Made by a program: the position numbers and the translations under genes | Notes under the pieces: model-generated | What the model was told of the DNA's origin: nothing | Databases searched by the model: none | What the model saw: the letters and a program-made list of their open reading frames with translations, nothing else | Shown here: positions 22,876 through 26,279 of the stretch, piece by piece | Layout of the letters: each line of letters opens with the position of its first letter | How positions within the stretch are numbered: the stretch's first letter is position 1 | IMG/VR virus record: IMGVR_UViG_3300008448_000539 | Location: 1-26,279 of that record | Direction: 5' to 3' (one strand) | From: a virus | DNA length: 26,279 nt

Positions 22876-25230
22876 TTATGCCCCAGGGAATGTAGCACCT
22901 GTTGGGAGAATGTTGAATTCAAGTTTGATGAATTCAGCAGTCTTTGTTGGTTGGAGATACAGTTGACCAACCAAAATGTTGCGGTCAATTACATCAGGTG
23001 TATTATTGGTTTCATCCATAATGACACGGAATGCGTACAGACCTGAACGTTCTTGGACATTTGCCAAATATGGATTGACGATGTTCAAGAAACGACGACG
23101 GGTTGATTCGACGTTCTGTTCGAATACGAGGAATCGTGATGCACTTGCGATGAACTTCTTAACCGCAATTAACAAACGACGGACGTTTACACGGTCAAGT
23201 GCTGACTTACGGCGTTGTAAGGTCTTTTGACCCCATACACAGATACCTTGTCCTGGGAACTGTGCGATTGGGTTGACCTTTCCTTCATAAAGGATATCAC
23301 GTTGTGGTTGTGCCAAACGTGTACGAACACCTGCTGCACCTGGAATACCACCACGATTCAAACCTGCTGGTGCGAACCATTCCGCTGCTACGTTATCATT
23401 GTATGCGTATACTTCTGGCAACGATACCGAAGGTGGTACGAATACTAAACGATTGATATTATCGTCAAGTACACGAATCCACGGGAAGTATGCTGCAGCG
23501 TAGTTAGTATCTAACAATGCTGCCAAGTTAACTGCACTTGTAATTGTTGAACTTGCTTGTGCAATGTCCATGATATAGAAACAATCACCACGGGATTCAC
23601 AAATATTCAATGCGTAGTTTGCAACATATGGGTGGAGTTCATATACGATACCAGGTAATACCAACAAATTGATGTCATATACATCTGGGTTTGCGATATT
23701 ATCTAAAGCTTTCTTATAAGCCTTCGAACCATCACTAATGCCCGTTTGACAATTGAATCCTTGTGTATTTGCGGCAGTAATACCTTCGTACATATTGATG
23801 TAACGAGCTGGGTTGTCGCCGTCAAATCCACCTTGGAACGGAATTGTAAACTTCAATTCGTCTGTTACCGATGGGTAATCTAAGAAATTCGATGTTACCG
23901 CATTTCCACTTTCATCATACAATTCATTTGATGGGAGATTTTCCAAACTAAATGCGTATGTATCACCTAGTGTAGTAGAACCACTTGGTAATGGTGCCAA
24001 GTATGACATGTTTGTATTCAATGCATCGGAATATACAAATCCGTAGAATTCATAATTATTACGAATTGCCTGTGTACTATATCCACGAGTACTTCCTGAT
24101 ATCCACGATGATGTTAAGAATGACGGTCCAATCAATGCACTAATATTAGTACCAACTGGTGTACTCAACGGAGCAAATCCAAATGGTACAGCGTCCGTAG
24201 GAACATCGTTTGCGCCAGGTGCCATTTCTACACGAATGTAGGTAGAAGCGTTCTTAAATTCACCTTGGAAGTAACGTTCACCAGTAACGGTATCGTCGTA
24301 TGGAGCACTGTTGCCAATTCTACGAGCGATATAGTTTGGACTATCTGGGTCCATTGTCAAGTTATCGTATTGTTCTAAAACAACAGGACGTTGATCTGTA
24401 TCGGTGAATTGTCTTACCACTAATGTGAATGTACCCCAATCACCATCAAACTGTCCTTTCTTTGGACCGATGATAGAAACCTTGACATCTTTATTTGCAG
24501 CGTTTCCATCAGACAATGTGTGTATCTTAAACAAATTAATTTTTTGTCCACCCAATGTTTGTGATTGGATGTATGGTGTACTTGCATTGTTATAAGATCC
24601 GAAAGTACTACCAGAAAGATTTAATGCTGCTGAACTTGTTGCAGCTGACATACTAACTTGTGCACCAGCCGCAGTGACTGCTTCTGGGAATATTGAATAG
24701 ATATATCCTCTACGTGTACCGTCTGGTCCAAATCCAAGATATCTACCAACGAATGATGCAGCGGTAGTTGTTGTACTCAATCCACTGGAACTTACTAAAA
24801 TTGATCCCGAACCAAGTGTCAATGCGAAGTTTGATGCCGGACCTGTTGCTGTTATATTTGTGAGTGTACTACCCGATGTTGTTGGGTGAATTACTGCATA
24901 CAAATATGAACCACTCGACCCCGTTGCATATAGTAATGCAGAAGTGTTAATTGCTGCGTCATACCCATCCAATCCGAGTACACGAACAACAGTTGCTCGT
25001 CCTGATTCACGGAGGTAGTTTTTTACCGTAAGGCCAAGGAACGATTTATTATCAGGGGTACCAAATATATTTTCATATTGCTGCTGACTTTCAACAATCG
25101 TTGGGATAAATGCCGGACCTTTTGGTGTTGGTCCAATAAATGCCCCACCGATTTCAGAAATACCTTGTTCTAAGAAACTAAGGTCACGTTCTTGTGTGAA
25201 AACGCCAGGACTAACAATGCGTTCTGCCAT
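22876..25230 (-). CDS. 18: Contractile tail sheath protein, T4 gp18 family
   Basis: This 784-aa protein forms the contractile sheath that shortens to drive the tube through the host envelope. The N-terminus (ERIVSPGVFTQERDLSFLEQ, then IGGAFIGPTPKGPAFIPTIV, and YENIFGTPDNKSFLGLTVKN) and the C-terminal about 150 residues (VWGQKTLQRRKSALDRVNVR, RLLIAVKKFI, FRVIMDETNNTPDVID, VGQLYLQPTKTAEFIKLEFN) are the conserved sheath core that makes the inter-subunit mesh. It is longer than T4 gp18 (659 aa): residues about 95-235 form a Ser/Thr/Gly/Ala-rich insertion that should lie on the outer surface. GGAGA precedes the ATG. It is preceded by the 92-aa coiled-coil gene and followed by the tube gene, the standard sheath-tube order. 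The family call is firm. Confidence 0.95.
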   Translation of the reverse strand: MAERIVSPGVFTQERDLSFLEQGISEIGGAFIGPTPKGPAFIPTIVESQQQYENIFGTPDNKSFLGLTVKNYLRESGRATVVRVLGLDGYDAAINTSALLYATGSSGSYLYAVIHPTTSGSTLTNITATGPASNFALTLGSGSILVSSSGLSTTTTAASFVGRYLGFGPDGTRRGYIYSIFPEAVTAAGAQVSMSAATSSAALNLSGSTFGSYNNASTPYIQSQTLGGQKINLFKIHTLSDGNAANKDVKVSIIGPKKGQFDGDWGTFTLVVRQFTDTDQRPVVLEQYDNLTMDPDSPNYIARRIGNSAPYDDTVTGERYFQGEFKNASTYIRVEMAPGANDVPTDAVPFGFAPLSTPVGTNISALIGPSFLTSSWISGSTRGYSTQAIRNNYEFYGFVYSDALNTNMSYLAPLPSGSTTLGDTYAFSLENLPSNELYDESGNAVTSNFLDYPSVTDELKFTIPFQGGFDGDNPARYINMYEGITAANTQGFNCQTGISDGSKAYKKALDNIANPDVYDINLLVLPGIVYELHPYVANYALNICESRGDCFYIMDIAQASSTITSAVNLAALLDTNYAAAYFPWIRVLDDNINRLVFVPPSVSLPEVYAYNDNVAAEWFAPAGLNRGGIPGAAGVRTRLAQPQRDILYEGKVNPIAQFPGQGICVWGQKTLQRRKSALDRVNVRRLLIAVKKFIASASRFLVFEQNVESTRRRFLNIVNPYLANVQERSGLYAFRVIMDETNNTPDVIDRNILVGQLYLQPTKTAEFIKLEFNILPTGATFPGA

Positions 25231-25249
25231 ACGGAATCTCCAATATTAC

Positions 25250-25528
25250 TTATTTTTTCTCAGGGGTAAAAACACCGGTATCGATGTCTAATGAACCTAC
25301 ACCATACTTTTCCAATAACCCATTAATAAGCGTCTTTTCTTGCTCTAACAAACTTTTATATACAGCTGTTTGTTCTACAAACTTATTTTCTAATTCTGTT
25401 ATTTCGTCTTTTAAGAGATCAACTGTCAATTTTGTTTGTCCTACACTGGAAATTACAGCTATAACTTGTTCTCTTAAATCTTTCACCGAAGAAATTTCTT
25501 CGTCTGTTAATTTAACAGTTTCACTCAT
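25250..25528 (-). CDS. Small 92-aa coiled-coil protein upstream of the sheath gene
   Basis: This 92-aa protein starts MSETVKLTDEEISSVKDLRE and continues with a long helical run containing LLKDEITELENKFVEQTAVY and KSLLEQEKTLINGLLEKYGV. Hydrophobic residues fall in heptad-like positions across about residues 12-75, so it is probably a coiled coil, with a short C-terminal tail (SLDIDTGVFTPEKK). AAGGAGGT, an almost perfect Shine-Dalgarno, precedes the ATG, indicating strong expression. It lies between the gp15-like gene (68-base gap) and the sheath gene (19-base gap) on the same strand. An assembly or chaperone protein for the sheath or tail is plausible from position and structure; the family is not recognised. 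Confidence 0.8.
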   Translation of the reverse strand: MSETVKLTDEEISSVKDLREQVIAVISSVGQTKLTVDLLKDEITELENKFVEQTAVYKSLLEQEKTLINGLLEKYGVGSLDIDTGVFTPEKK

Positions 25529-25596
25529 AAAACCTCCTTACAGTTTATATTACTACTCGTATCATAAATATAGATTATTTTTGCCAAACGTCAGTT

Positions 25597-26279
25597 TTAG
25601 TCGGTTTCGACCTCTGTAAAAGTAACGACTTTTTTAACAGTAAATCTCTGTTGTGAAGTTTGCATTAGTTTTCCGTATTTATCGACCATTCGTTCTGGTA
25701 AGAGGTATGCCGCAACGTTTAAACTAAATGATGTTTTTACCAATCTATCTTGGTTAGTTGGTAATGTATTATCTATTTTATATTCATCAATCTTCGTTCT
25801 GAATTTATATCGATTTCTCTCACCCCAGAATTCGTCGTCTTCAAATGAAATTTGTTCTATGAGTTTATTCATTTGTTCTACGTATTCTGTCCAAACAATA
25901 CATTCATAAACCAAATCAAAGTAATCCGGTGTTATGGTTGCGATTCGTTGTTTTACGGGTTTTATACCATTGACCGCCGCAAATCTATCGTATGGATTGT
26001 ACTTATTCCACCCCGTTTCAAATTCTCGTTCCAAATATTTGTTAATAGGTGAATTAAGTTTTGTATTTTTTTTCATACTACTTCGTTTTATCATTATCAA
26101 TGGTAATTGAATCTTACCTTTCGTATCACGAAATACACCATCTTTTTGTACACTTTTCCAACGTTCTGGATTACCGTAGATGATAGGTACTTTAACTGGT
26201 TTTCCGTCTTGCGATACCAACGGACGAATTCTGTCATTTAAATATGTTAATAACGTATCATCAATATTATGTAAGGTTA
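25597..26279 (-). CDS. Tail sheath stabiliser, T4 gp15-like, 5' end beyond the window
   Basis: The frame is open to the right edge: 19 codons (TLHNIDDTLLTYLNDRIRP) precede a TTG at 26220, so that TTG is internal and the real start is outside. The visible 226 residues follow the T4 gp15 plan: R-PLVSQDG-PVKVPIIYGNPERW (like the VPI-Y-SKEHF block of gp15), IQLPLIMIKRSSM (like the I-LPRI block), the ITPDYFDLVYECIVWTEYVE segment (like the P-PIKMIYELSIFTRYEDDM block) followed by MNKLIEQIS, then a C-terminal strand with FSLNVAAYLLPE. T4 gp15 caps the tail tube and sheath and joins the tail to the head. Upstream placement of gp15 before sheath and tube agrees. This is a remote match made by motif alignment, so the fold is likelier than the exact name. 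Confidence 0.65.
   Translation of the reverse strand, partial: TLHNIDDTLLTYLNDRIRPLVSQDGKPVKVPIIYGNPERWKSVQKDGVFRDTKGKIQLPLIMIKRSSMKKNTKLNSPINKYLEREFETGWNKYNPYDRFAAVNGIKPVKQRIATITPDYFDLVYECIVWTEYVEQMNKLIEQISFEDDEFWGERNRYKFRTKIDEYKIDNTLPTNQDRLVKTSFSLNVAAYLLPERMVDKYGKLMQTSQQRFTVKKVVTFTEVETD

Noticed and set aside
26218-26220. TTG at 26220 as the start of the gp15-like protein
   Set aside because: The frame stays open to the window edge, and the upstream residues (LHNIDDTLLTYLNDRIRP) look like normal protein, so the start lies outside.

Overview
The window is part of the late (virion structural) region of a contractile-tailed, T4-type phage genome. Every credible gene lies on the minus strand, so the transcriptional order runs from base 26279 down to base 1. 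The anchors are a tail sheath protein (T4 gp18 type, 784 aa) followed by a tail tube protein (T4 gp19 type, 164 aa, almost exactly the T4 length), with the 3' part of a gp15-like tail sheath stabiliser upstream. There is no integrase, no tRNA, no CRISPR and no bacterial housekeeping gene. The host cannot be read from this sequence. The DNA is AT-rich, and intergenic spaces are short.

Layout in transcriptional order: (a) 26279-22324, tail assembly: gp15-like protein (5' end beyond the window), a 92-aa coiled-coil protein, sheath and tube. (b) A strong hairpin at 22246-22316. (c) 22234-9091, fibre and baseplate-periphery block: a 115-aa beta-sandwich protein, a 256-aa fibre-repeat protein, an 887-aa fibre, a 60-aa small protein, a 1989-aa fibre with pectin-lyase-like and gp53-like C-terminal regions, a 223-aa fibre-repeat protein, a 58-aa small protein, a 654-aa beta-rich structural protein, and a 69-aa protein made largely of three WxGxxW repeats. 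Four of these proteins share the same low-complexity vocabulary (GSFTGSF, SSSxQ, TASYA/TSSWA), so they probably form one fibre apparatus or arose by exchange of modules. (d) 9031-806, a tight seven-gene carbohydrate operon: two tandem GT60-like GlcNAc transferases, an FkbM-type methyltransferase, a GT-B-like glycosyltransferase, an unassigned protein, a NodU/TobZ-type carbamoyltransferase, and a two-domain HtrL/YibB-plus-GT-A protein. (e) 765-1, the start of another beta-rich virion-like protein that runs off the left edge.

The main hypothesis is that block (d) makes and attaches a methylated, carbamoylated glycan, and that the Ser/Thr/Gly-rich repeats of the fibres in block (c), or the sheath, are the acceptor. 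The alternative is that it alters the host surface. The sequence shows the genes and their placement between structural genes; the substrate is inference. A second finding is a recurring AT-rich motif on the coding strand (TACTTATATA, or TACTATTTAT and GACTATTTAT), 20-43 bases upstream of five gene starts, which may be this phage's late promoter.
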